Of a DNA stretch of 64,000 nt, positions 25,714 to 32,971 are shown piece by piece. The notes under the pieces are model-generated. The model was not told where the DNA came from and searched no databases. It worked only from the letters and a program-made list of their open reading frames with translations. The position numbers were made by a program, and so were the translations under genes. Source of the DNA: Effusibacillus lacus (lineage in GTDB: Bacteria > Bacillota > Bacilli > Tumebacillales > Effusibacillaceae); assembly GCF_002335525.1 (NCBI RefSeq), contig NZ_BDUF01000086.1:124001-188000 (forward strand), in the 5' to 3' direction. The first letter of the stretch is position 1; the number at the start of each line of letters is the position of its first letter.

Positions 25714-26712
25714 ATGGAGGAATATGTCGTTACGGTCAAACCTTCGGGTATCACTTTTCCAGTTCAGCATGGCGAGACCATTCTCAATGCAGCAAGAAAA
25801 AGGGGCATCTGGTTGCCGTTTGAATGCGGATGGGGGAGCTGCGGCACGTGCAAAGCAACGTTGATCGAAGGTCAGGTGAAGTGTCTTTTGCCTGAGGCCC
25901 CCTCTCTATCGGAACGGGATCGAAGACGCCGTCGCATCATTTTGTGCCAAAGCGTGCCGGAAAGCGATGTGGTTCTGGAGACACGTGTACTGGAAGGACC
26001 ACCGGAAAATCTTGCAATATCCGATTACCAAGCGGTGGTCGCGGATGTGGAAATACTTGCTCCCGAAGTGGCGCGCTTTCGTCTGCAGCTGGACCGAATC
26101 CTCTTTTATCAACCGGGACAATATGCCATTCTCAATCTTGGCGACGGATTGCGGCGGACTTACTCGATGGCCAATTTGCCGGGAACCCGTGAAGTGGAGT
26201 TTATCGCCAGACGGTATCCCAATGGTGTGGGAAGCCAAAAACTGTTCAGCCTATCCCCCGGTATGGAGCTAACGCTGGAATTGCCGTACGGGGCTACCTA
26301 TCTCCGAGAGACGTTGCGACCCTTAGTGTTTATCGCTGGCGGAACGGGAATTGCACCGATCCTTGCCATGGCGCGGCAGTTGGTATCGAATGGAAATCGA
26401 GAGGGAAGTGGATGTACAGTTTTTTACGGTGCTCGTACACCGGGAGATCTGGTCTGTTTGGACGAATTGCAGCAGCTATTGGGTTCGTCAACACAGGGGA
26501 AAGTGATTCCGGTCGTCAATGAGGGCGGTACTGGGGAATGGAATGGAGAAATTGGGTTCGTGACTGATGCGCTGGTCCGTCGTCTCAAAGAACCATGGGA
26601 AAAGTATGAATTTTATATAGCCGGGCCGCCTGTGATGGTTCAGGCGGTGCTCAGGTTGCTTGAGGAGCAAGGAGTGCCCATTACCCAGGTGCACTATGAT
26701 AGCTTTGGATAA
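25714..26712 (+). CDS. tmoF: NADH-dependent monooxygenase reductase (TmoF-like)
   Basis: 332-aa fused reductase. An N-terminal plant-type [2Fe-2S] domain (CGWGSCGTCK plus a later Cys in LCQS, about residues 35-82) is followed by an FAD domain with RTYSMA and an NAD domain with GGTGIAPILAMA and YIAGPPVMV. It passes electrons from NADH to the Rieske protein. ATG at 25714 is used; a TTG at 25708 overlapping tmoE is also possible. Last gene of the tmo set; the next start lies inside its 3' end. Confidence 0.9.
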   Translation: MEEYVVTVKPSGITFPVQHGETILNAARKRGIWLPFECGWGSCGTCKATLIEGQVKCLLPEAPSLSERDRRRRRIILCQSVPESDVVLETRVLEGPPENLAISDYQAVVADVEILAPEVARFRLQLDRILFYQPGQYAILNLGDGLRRTYSMANLPGTREVEFIARRYPNGVGSQKLFSLSPGMELTLELPYGATYLRETLRPLVFIAGGTGIAPILAMARQLVSNGNREGSGCTVFYGARTPGDLVCLDELQQLLGSSTQGKVIPVVNEGGTGEWNGEIGFVTDALVRRLKEPWEKYEFYIAGPPVMVQAVLRLLEEQGVPITQVHYDSFG

Positions 26713-27241
26713 GAAAATCGTTCGGATATCCAAAGACTTGCCGCCCATGCTTACAGGTCTACCTAAACGCATGGGGAAGTCTCCTCGAATTGATATTCGC
26801 TATCCTTGTTTGCAATTGGAAGACACTGCACAGCAGAATCTTCGGGAAGAACTGCTTCGCTCGGCGAAACGTTTGGCTGGAGTTGTGGTACAACCGACGG
26901 AACTCTCAGTTCCTGCTATGGCGCTGGTGATGGACGAAGCGTTGGCGGAAGGGCAGCCGGAAGCATTTATTCGGGGCCGGGAATTTACACTTATCCGAAC
27001 GGATGGGAGCGTCCATTTGCCGCTTATGCCGGAATGGGGGGAGCAGGTTCTCAAAACAGGCTGGGCTTGTATTCATCCGCTTGTGCGCTATATGGCGGGG
27101 GCGTTACCACCCCAAAATCTTATCGTTTATGCTCCAAGGGATGAACAGGAACTCGAAGTAGTGTGGCGTATTGTGCAGGCGTCCTATTGTTTTGCACGTG
27201 GCTGGATTGTAAATCTGGACAACAGGGGGGAACCCGTATAA
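26696..27241 (+). CDS. DUF5519/luciferase-domain protein, 181 aa
   Basis: The ATG at 26696 overlaps the tmoF 3' end, and its stop overlaps the next ATG, so it is firmly inside the operon. Residues about 75-170 match the so-called luciferase or DUF5519 domain: IRGREFTLIRTDGSVHLPL, GWACIHPLV and LIVYAPRDEQELEVVW. That name comes from sequence annotation, not from proven light emission. The family is of unknown function. Tight coupling to tmoF and to the following dehydrogenase suggests a job linked to hydrocarbon oxidation. Confidence 0.7.
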   Translation: MIALDKKIVRISKDLPPMLTGLPKRMGKSPRIDIRYPCLQLEDTAQQNLREELLRSAKRLAGVVVQPTELSVPAMALVMDEALAEGQPEAFIRGREFTLIRTDGSVHLPLMPEWGEQVLKTGWACIHPLVRYMAGALPPQNLIVYAPRDEQELEVVWRIVQASYCFARGWIVNLDNRGEPV

Positions 27242-28305
27242 TGAAAGCCGTTGTCTATTATGGACCCCGAGACGTGCGGGTCGATACTGTGGAAAACCCG
27301 CGCATTCAGGCTGAACACGAGATACTGGTGAAAGTGCGTGCCACGTCAATCTGTGGATCGGATTTGCACATCTATCGTGGAACGCTGGACGGAATTATGG
27401 AGCGGGCAAAATCACGCCTTGGGCACGAGCTTTCCGGCGAAGTGGTCGAAGTGGGCAAAGCGGTAGGCAACTATAAGCCGGGTGATCGGGTAACCATGGC
27501 CTATTCGGCCTCCTGCGGCGAGTGTTACTTGTGTCGGGTAGGCCAGACGGCCCATTGTACTACCACCAATAAAGCGGTGTATGGCTTTGGAAACGCTTTT
27601 GGAGACTTGAACGGCACGCAAGCCGAGTATATGGTGATTCCTTACGCCGATGCGCATGCTGTGAGAGTGGACGGAGCGTTGACCGACGAACAGGTGCTCA
27701 CGCTATCATGCAATTTGCCTTCTGCCCTTATAGCGAATCGCTTGGCGGATGTGCATCTTGGCGAATCGGTGGCCGTCGTTGGATTGGGTCCTACCGGGAT
27801 CATGTCGCTGGAATTGGCTCTCCACCGCGGTCCAGGTCGGGTGTATGCTTTTGATCCGGTATCCCATCGAACAGATTATGTGAAACAACGGTACGGGGTT
27901 GAGGTGGTTAATCCAAACGATCCTGGGGCAATCGACCTGATTCGCCAAGAAACGGGAGGGCATGGGGTCGACAAAGTAATTGAGATTGTTGGCACACCGG
28001 AAAGCCTCCAACTTTCCCTTGACCTCGTACGCCCCGGGGGATCGATAGCTGCGATCGGGGTGTTCACCAGCAATTCTTTTAATCTAAATCTAGCCGATGT
28101 CTTTCTGCGAGATTTGACGGTTCACATGAATGGTTTTGCCAACGTTCAGCCATATATGTGGGAATCTCACCGATTGCTGGTGGAGGGGGTGATTGATCCC
28201 CGTCCGCTGTTTACTCATCAATTTCCCCTTGAACAGGCGGGAGAAGCGTATCGGGTATTTGCAGAGAAATCGGATGGAGCGATGAAGGTTTTGATCCGGC
28301 CTTGA
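27241..28305 (+). CDS. zinc-dependent medium-chain alcohol dehydrogenase
   Basis: 354 aa from the ATG that overlaps the preceding stop. Catalytic zinc site C-G-S-D-L-H with GHELSGEV, structural zinc cysteines in CGECYLCRVGQTAHC, and the nucleotide motif VGLGPTG. This is the glutathione-independent formaldehyde/threonine/aryl-alcohol dehydrogenase group of MDR enzymes. In this setting it could oxidise benzyl alcohol or another side product of the monooxygenase; the true substrate cannot be read from the sequence. Confidence 0.85.
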   Translation: MKAVVYYGPRDVRVDTVENPRIQAEHEILVKVRATSICGSDLHIYRGTLDGIMERAKSRLGHELSGEVVEVGKAVGNYKPGDRVTMAYSASCGECYLCRVGQTAHCTTTNKAVYGFGNAFGDLNGTQAEYMVIPYADAHAVRVDGALTDEQVLTLSCNLPSALIANRLADVHLGESVAVVGLGPTGIMSLELALHRGPGRVYAFDPVSHRTDYVKQRYGVEVVNPNDPGAIDLIRQETGGHGVDKVIEIVGTPESLQLSLDLVRPGGSIAAIGVFTSNSFNLNLADVFLRDLTVHMNGFANVQPYMWESHRLLVEGVIDPRPLFTHQFPLEQAGEAYRVFAEKSDGAMKVLIRP

Positions 28306-28348
28306 TTCAATCTTGGAAATCCTGATTTGCTTTTAAGGAGGGGATCCC

Positions 28349-29467
28349 GTGTATAGTCCCATGGAGCCTGCTGCTTTGTCGTTGCAACAGGCTGCGGAAG
28401 AGAGAGGATTTACTGTTGGATGGGCACCAGTCGATTTACCCCCCTCCGTTTTAAACCGGTATCACCAATGGATTGTGAACGGACGACAGGCAGGCATGGG
28501 GCAACTCGCACGAAATGTTGAAGTTCGTCTTGCCCCTCGAACGAGATTGGCTTGGGCTCGCAGTGTCCTTGTTCTGGCGGCTTCCCACGCCTTTCCCGAT
28601 CCTGGGAAGCCTCGTGGTGGCATGCGCATCGGGCGGGTGGGTCGAGTTTTTTGGATACGTGAACAAGATTACATTCAACGACGGGTACAACCCCATCTGG
28701 AAGAACTGAAAGAGATTTGTCACCACTTGGGCGGGCGTTGCCGGGATTATGTTGAGCAGGGTCCTCTTTCTTTCAGAAGTTACGGGGAGTTGGCCGGATT
28801 GGGGTGGATCGGTCGAAACGGGATGCTCATTCATCCGCAGAGAGGGTCGTTCTTTACGTTGGCAGTATTGCTCACGAGTTTTGATGTGGAGGCTGCACCG
28901 GAACATCCGTTTCGGTGCGGCCACTGTATAAATTGCATCTCCCAGTGTCCGACAGGGGCTTTACTTGAAGATGGAGTAGTCGATGCCAATCGTTGCGTTT
29001 CCTATTGGACAACTCAACATTTGGATCTGATCCCCGTCGAGGTGTGGGAAGGTATGGGTAGGTGGGTGGCAGGTTGTGATGAATGTCAGGACGTGTGCCC
29101 ATGGACTCCGAAAGAGCGGAAGTTTTGGGAAGGGTATGAACCGGATCCGGAGTTAGCTTATCCTGACCTGTCCGATTTTCTGACGTTGTCAACCCAGCAT
29201 TTTTTAAATAAGTATGCGCAGAGCGCTTTTGAACGGGTAGGCCGCCCCAGAATGGCTCGCAACGCCCTGATTGTGCTGGCCAACACCCGGGATTCAAGTT
29301 ACCTGCCCCTTGTCCGGCAGGGATGCGTTGACCCAAGTCCTTTGGTCCGTGCTACTACCGCTCGGGCGCTTGTTCGGATCGGAGGAAGGAAAGAGGTAGA
29401 ACGGCTATTGTCAGACCCTGAGCCATTGGTTTGTGAAGAGGCTCGCCAAGCCCTCGAATACGAGTGA
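28349..29467 (+). CDS. QueG-like cobalamin/iron-sulfur reductase
   Basis: 372 aa, GTG start after AAGGAGGGG. Two [4Fe-4S] motifs: CGHCINCISQCPTGAL and CDECQDVCPWT. LAGLGWIGRNGMLI is the QueG cobalamin-domain hallmark, and a C-terminal HEAT-like region holds SSYLPLVRQGC and PLVRATTARALVRIGG. Length fits epoxyqueuosine reductase. The usual VD-x-(G/A)-P stretch, as I recall it, reads VEQGP here, a conservative change near the expected catalytic acid. Placement in an aromatic operon is odd for a tRNA-modification enzyme, so it may be a real QueG or a repurposed cobalamin reductase. Confidence 0.75.
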   Translation: MYSPMEPAALSLQQAAEERGFTVGWAPVDLPPSVLNRYHQWIVNGRQAGMGQLARNVEVRLAPRTRLAWARSVLVLAASHAFPDPGKPRGGMRIGRVGRVFWIREQDYIQRRVQPHLEELKEICHHLGGRCRDYVEQGPLSFRSYGELAGLGWIGRNGMLIHPQRGSFFTLAVLLTSFDVEAAPEHPFRCGHCINCISQCPTGALLEDGVVDANRCVSYWTTQHLDLIPVEVWEGMGRWVAGCDECQDVCPWTPKERKFWEGYEPDPELAYPDLSDFLTLSTQHFLNKYAQSAFERVGRPRMARNALIVLANTRDSSYLPLVRQGCVDPSPLVRATTARALVRIGGRKEVERLLSDPEPLVCEEARQALEYE

Positions 29468-29479
29468 AGAAGGAAGTTG

Positions 29480-29821
29480 ATGAAGATGCGTTCACATCCG
29501 GCCAACACGCTGGCGCTCCCTGCATCTGTGGTAACGGTGGGGGCATTCGATGGCGTACACCTTGGACATTTGTCACGCAGTGCTGAGTCGTTTATTGAAG
29601 AATTACTGACGTTAAATCCGGTTGAGGTCCGGGTGGGAAATGATTTTCGGTTTGGGCATGGTCGACGGGGAGGCGTTCACGAGTTATCGAGTGTCTTTCA
29701 AGTCCGTGTGGTTGACCCTATTTGCTGCACGGGTGGCGAAGTAATTTCTTCGTCTCGGATACGATCTCTCATTGCCTGTGGACGGCGGGAGGAAGCCCGA
29801 GAGCTTTTGGGTTATTTTTGA
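29480..29821 (+). CDS. miniature RibF-like FMN adenylyltransferase, internally deleted
   Basis: 113 aa. GAFDGVHLGH (nucleotidyltransferase HxGH motif), VGNDFRFGHGRRG and ISSSRIRSLI...LLG are all RibF N-domain signatures. Yet HLGH is followed at once by LSRSAESFIEELL, a segment that in full RibF comes about 65-70 residues later. So the central part of the domain is missing in frame, and the riboflavin kinase domain is absent too. RBS AAGGAAG, 12 bp after the QueG-like gene. It may be a decayed gene or a minimal FAD-supply protein for the flavoenzymes of the island. Confidence 0.7.
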   Translation: MKMRSHPANTLALPASVVTVGAFDGVHLGHLSRSAESFIEELLTLNPVEVRVGNDFRFGHGRRGGVHELSSVFQVRVVDPICCTGGEVISSSRIRSLIACGRREEARELLGYF

Positions 29822-29905
29822 TCAGACGACTTAATCGCTTCAAATCACTTGCATATTGACCGTGTTTATAATCAATCCATCCCACTATCCAATTGGCGCA
29901 AGATT

Positions 29906-29934
29906 GCGATATTATATGATATAGAATATATCGC
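29906..29934. promoter_or_regulatory. imperfect palindrome before gntR, candidate operator
   Basis: GCGATAT and ATATCGC bracket a core containing TATATGATATA, the same 11-mer that is half of the palindrome before the first catabolic gene. It lies about 48 bp upstream of the GntR start, a sensible place for autoregulation. Confidence 0.45.
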
Positions 29935-29981
29935 GTATTTATCTAAAAACCAAATGCAATGAAGGATAGGAGGCCATATGG

Positions 29982-30659
29982 ATGGTACAGATCCCGACAA
30001 CTCGTTCGGAGTGGGTATATGAAAGACTAAAGGAAGCAATCCTTTCCGGGAAGATTGCTCCAGAAGAGCGTATTGTGGTTGATCAGATTGCACGGGAATT
30101 TGGCACCAGTGCGATACCGGTACGAGAAGCAATTCGTCGGTTAGAGGCCGAAGGTTGGGTTGAGAATAAACCTTTTGTCGGGGCGCGGGTAGCGCCAGTG
30201 CGGATCGAAGAATTGGAAGAGCTTTTGTCGATTCGGCTCGCTTTGGAGCCGATTTTGGCACGTACGGCGGTACTAGGAGCCACAAATGAAACAATTGATC
30301 GATTGGAACAACTTGTTGAAGAAATGGATAAGTGTATCGATCACAACGATACTGTGCAGTACAGCCGACTGAATTATGAATTTCATCGTTTACTGTACGA
30401 ACTTTCTCCTTGGAAAGAACTTTTCCGGATCGTAATAAGCGTTTGGGAGCGTTCCGCACGTTCGCGCTGGATTTTTGTTCAGACTCCAGATTCCATGCTT
30501 GCCTCCCAGCAAGAACACCGGGCCATGATGGAAGCCTTTCGCAATCGGGATGCGAAGGAGCTTGAACGCCAGATGCGACTGCAAAAGGAGCGATCTTTTG
30601 ACCTATACATGTCCTATATCAAAAATAAAATGAACGAATGTGCCAGTGAAGATTCGTAA
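29982..30659 (+). CDS. GntR/FadR-family transcriptional regulator
   Basis: 225 aa. N-terminal winged helix (residues about 8-72; DQIAREFGTSAIPVREAIRRLEAEGWV) and C-terminal all-helical FCD ligand domain with likely metal-site residues in NYEFHRLLYEL and QEHRAMMEAF. FCD regulators typically sense small organic acids. Its location within the catabolic island and the shared promoter motif make it the best candidate for island control. The ATG at 29982 is used since the ATG at 29978 runs to a stop after 14 codons. Confidence 0.85.
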   Translation: MVQIPTTRSEWVYERLKEAILSGKIAPEERIVVDQIAREFGTSAIPVREAIRRLEAEGWVENKPFVGARVAPVRIEELEELLSIRLALEPILARTAVLGATNETIDRLEQLVEEMDKCIDHNDTVQYSRLNYEFHRLLYELSPWKELFRIVISVWERSARSRWIFVQTPDSMLASQQEHRAMMEAFRNRDAKELERQMRLQKERSFDLYMSYIKNKMNECASEDS

Positions 30660-30814
30660 TCTGTATTCAGCAATTCTTTTGGCGTTCGGTTGAATATCCC
30701 CATTGAATCACCGATCAGTTGCATTTTTTGGCTGGAGCAGTGTGCGAGACAAATTCGCTGGGATTCCTGGTTAAAAAATTTTTTATTAGTAGAGTTGGGA
30801 TAGGTGGTAATCGT

Positions 30815-31672
30815 ATGAAAGAGGTGACGAGCACTTGTATCAAAACCGGTACTTATGAGACTTGTCTCTACCGTGCCGGTATGGGAAACAGTGAAGCGAT
30901 TCTCTTTATTCATGGTTCTGGTCCAGGCGCAACGGCTTGGTCAAACTGGCAGTATGCTTTGCCTTATTTCAGTGAAAAGGGATTTGATTGTGTAGCACCA
31001 GACTTGATCGGTTTCGGGATGTCCGAGCACCCTTCGCAGCTGCCGAATGGCATACGATCTTGGATGAGGTTGTGGGTTGATCAGCTGAAACATCTTCTCG
31101 ATGAATTAGAGATTGAGCGAACCCATTTGGTAGGCAATTCCTTGGGCGGGGCAATTGCTCTTCATTTGTTGGCAGAGGCGTCCGAACGAATAAACCGTGT
31201 TGTGTTGATGGGTCCGGCGGGTGCTCCATTTCGATTAACTCCTGAGCTTGACCGTATCTGGGGATTTTATGAGGATCCTTCCGCAGAAGCGATGTCGCAA
31301 ATCATTCGCTGGTTTGCTTATGACGAAAGTTTCATAGCAGATCAACTTGACAAAATTAGTAAGATGCGCTTTGAGGCAGCAATGGACCCAGCTGTGCGGC
31401 GTTCATTCGAAGCAATGTTTCCTCAACCTCGCCAGCGGATTGTAGATGATCTCGTTCTACCCGGCGCAACTCTGCGTCGCATCCAACAACAAGTTTTACT
31501 GGTCCATGGGTTAAATGATCCGATTGTCCCTGTTGAAACCAGTTATTTTCTTGCACAACACCTCCCGCGGGTAAAAATGATGATTTACGGCCAGTGCAGT
31601 CACTGGACGCAAGTTGAGCACCGGGATAGTTTTCACTCCTTGCTTGTTAATTTTTTCAACAGTACAGTTTGA
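30815..31672 (+). CDS. dmpD: 2-hydroxymuconic semialdehyde hydrolase
   Basis: 285-aa alpha/beta hydrolase of the meta-cleavage-product group. Oxyanion loop HGSGPGATAWSNW (residues 33-45), nucleophile Ser109 in GNSLGG, acid in LNDPIVP and His in CSHWTQVEH. It hydrolyses the dioxygenase product to 2-oxopent-4-enoate plus formate, or acetate from methylcatechol. It is the alternative to the dehydrogenase branch and is required for ring-cleavage ketones. ATG at 30815 follows TAGGTGG; an in-frame start at 30719 lacks a site. Confidence 0.87.
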   Translation: MKEVTSTCIKTGTYETCLYRAGMGNSEAILFIHGSGPGATAWSNWQYALPYFSEKGFDCVAPDLIGFGMSEHPSQLPNGIRSWMRLWVDQLKHLLDELEIERTHLVGNSLGGAIALHLLAEASERINRVVLMGPAGAPFRLTPELDRIWGFYEDPSAEAMSQIIRWFAYDESFIADQLDKISKMRFEAAMDPAVRRSFEAMFPQPRQRIVDDLVLPGATLRRIQQQVLLVHGLNDPIVPVETSYFLAQHLPRVKMMIYGQCSHWTQVEHRDSFHSLLVNFFNSTV

Positions 31673-31761
31673 GAAGTTTGAGAATATCTTTGGTTACTTG
31701 AGATAATAATTCAGGTTTTTCGGCGTGTGAACAAAGTTCCGAAGAGAGGAGGTGAATAAAA

Positions 31762-31947
31762 TTGGCTGAAATTAAAATCTTGGATAACGGTCCTTTAGTC
31801 GCTAGCGGGGTAACTTTAGTTGATGGAGAAGGTAAGCAATTAGAAACAAAAGACCAAGTTTATCTCTGTCGTTGCGGTCTTTCAGGAAACAAGCCGTTTT
31901 GTGATGGATCACACAAAGGCAAATTTGAAAGTAATGTAAGAGCTTAA
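31762..31947 (+). CDS. CDGSH-type iron-sulfur protein, 61 aa
   Basis: Small mitoNEET-like protein. C36, C38, C47 and H51 in [16 protein letters not shown] form the three-Cys/one-His [2Fe-2S] site. TTG start behind a very strong GAGGAGGTGA site. It is the last gene of the island before a strong terminator. It could act in electron or cluster transfer to the iron-sulfur proteins encoded in the island, but that is inferred only from position. Confidence 0.88.
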   Translation: MAEIKILDNGPLVASGVTLVDGEGKQLETKDQVYLCRCGLSGNKPFCDGSHKGKFESNVRA

Positions 31948-31989
31948 ATTTTAAAGAAAAGAAATGGACAGTAAAACACTGTCCATTCA

Positions 31990-32020
31990 GACTGTTGAGA
32001 AACCTCAGCGGTCTTTTTTT
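31990..32020 (+). terminator. strong intrinsic terminator ending the aromatic island
   Basis: GACTGTTGAG-AAAC-CTCAGCGGTC (10 bp, two G-U pairs) followed by seven T. A second hairpin, ATGGACAG/CTGTCCAT, lies just before it at 31964-31986. Confidence 0.9.
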
Positions 32021-32206
32021 GACTTCTAATTTTCAATTGGATGAACAGGGGGTATTTTCAACAATCTGTGGTTCCCGTAGAGGGAACTCCTTCTCCTCAC
32101 GCCTCCATATGGAAGATTGTATAGTGGAAAAAAGACGACAGCCCGATTATAAAATTGTAATGTAGTAACTGTATAACAAACTAACGTGAAATGATCGAAA
32201 AATTTA

Positions 32207-32332
32207 GTGTTAGAACGGGGCATTCCGGTGCAAGCACGGCGTTACAACCGGAATGAAATTGAATCGATTCTTGCGCGAATCCGGTATAATTTCCAGCAGC
32301 AGGCAAATATGAATGGAGAAGGTACTTATTAG
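32207..32332 (+). pseudogene. C-terminal gene fragment, unknown
   Basis: An open frame ends at 32332 and reads LERGIPVQARRYNRNEIESI then LARIRYNFQQQANM, which looks like real protein with a helical, basic DNA-binding-like end. There is no ATG and no ribosome site; the frame is closed by a stop at 32192. It seems to be the tail of a lost gene, possibly a regulator, between the island and the ZIP gene. The rest of the 32021-32344 spacer shows nothing recognisable. Confidence 0.35.
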
Positions 32333-32344
32333 GGAGGATGGCAG

Positions 32345-32935
32345 ATGCAAGGAGTAATTATCGGAAGTATGTTATCTGCTTTGGCAACGGGTGCCGGTGC
32401 TTTGCCCGTTCTTTTTTTCCGGGATGTCACCCATCGTTGGCGGGACATTCTTCTGGCTTTGACAGCCGGAATCATGGTGGCCGCGTCCACTTTCAGCCTG
32501 ATTCCGCCTGCTTTGGAGGTTTCCAATTTGGTTGTTGTTTGCTTCGGTGTGCTTCTGGGAACTTTCGTCCTGATGTTGCTCGAGAGAGCCGTACCCCATA
32601 TTGACCTGGAACACACCCGTATGAACATTTCGATGGACACCCAGTCCACTTTAATTCTTGCCGCCATAACACTGCACAATCTGCCGGAAGGGTTGTCTGT
32701 CGGGGTCAGTTACGGAAGCGAACAGACGGGACTGGGCGGGCTGATTGCTTTGGCCATCGGATTTCAGAATGCACCTGAAGGATTTCTGGTGGCGCTGTTC
32801 GCTTTCTCCTTTATTGTGGGACTCCTGATCATGATTAGCCTGATAGAAGTATTCAGTTTGTGTTCATACAATTATTTGCTTGGATCGACTATAATGGAAA
32901 GGAAAAACCTTTCAGGCATCGAAATATGCAGATAG
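32345..32935 (+). CDS. ZIP-family metal transporter, C-terminally truncated
   Basis: 196 aa against about 240-270 for the family. Membrane helices up to the metal-binding pair are present: TLHNLPEGLSVG (residues about 115-127) and GFQNAPEGFLVAL (about 143-155), as in ZupT/ZIP transporters. Then the sequence departs from the family: the last 40 residues include a single hydrophobic stretch and a tail translated from what looks like the next gene's promoter. The final two or three helices are missing, so transport is doubtful. Ribosome site GGGAGGATG. Confidence 0.65.
   Translation: MQGVIIGSMLSALATGAGALPVLFFRDVTHRWRDILLALTAGIMVAASTFSLIPPALEVSNLVVVCFGVLLGTFVLMLLERAVPHIDLEHTRMNISMDTQSTLILAAITLHNLPEGLSVGVSYGSEQTGLGGLIALAIGFQNAPEGFLVALFAFSFIVGLLIMISLIEVFSLCSYNYLLGSTIMERKNLSGIEICR
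32890..32895 (+). promoter_or_regulatory. TATAAT -10 element before chemoreceptor gene
   Basis: A consensus TATAAT lies inside the 3' end of the truncated ZIP frame, 77 bp before the chemoreceptor start, with ATACAA 18 bp upstream as a poor -35. It suggests the ZIP reading frame now runs through a promoter. Confidence 0.4.
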
Positions 32936-32971
32936 TATGCTTGCATCGAACTGGCGGGGGAGGAAGCCATT

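Noticed and set aside
22174-26712. Reading the di-iron set as a DmpKLMNOP phenol hydroxylase
   Set aside because: Gene order, the presence of a separate Rieske ferredoxin, the gamma subunit sequence and alpha-subunit numbering fit TmoABCDEF and not DmpKLMNOP.
32345-32935. Truncated ZIP gene as another UGA-recoded frame
   Set aside because: The frame ends in TAG and family similarity is lost well before the stop, so deletion explains it better.
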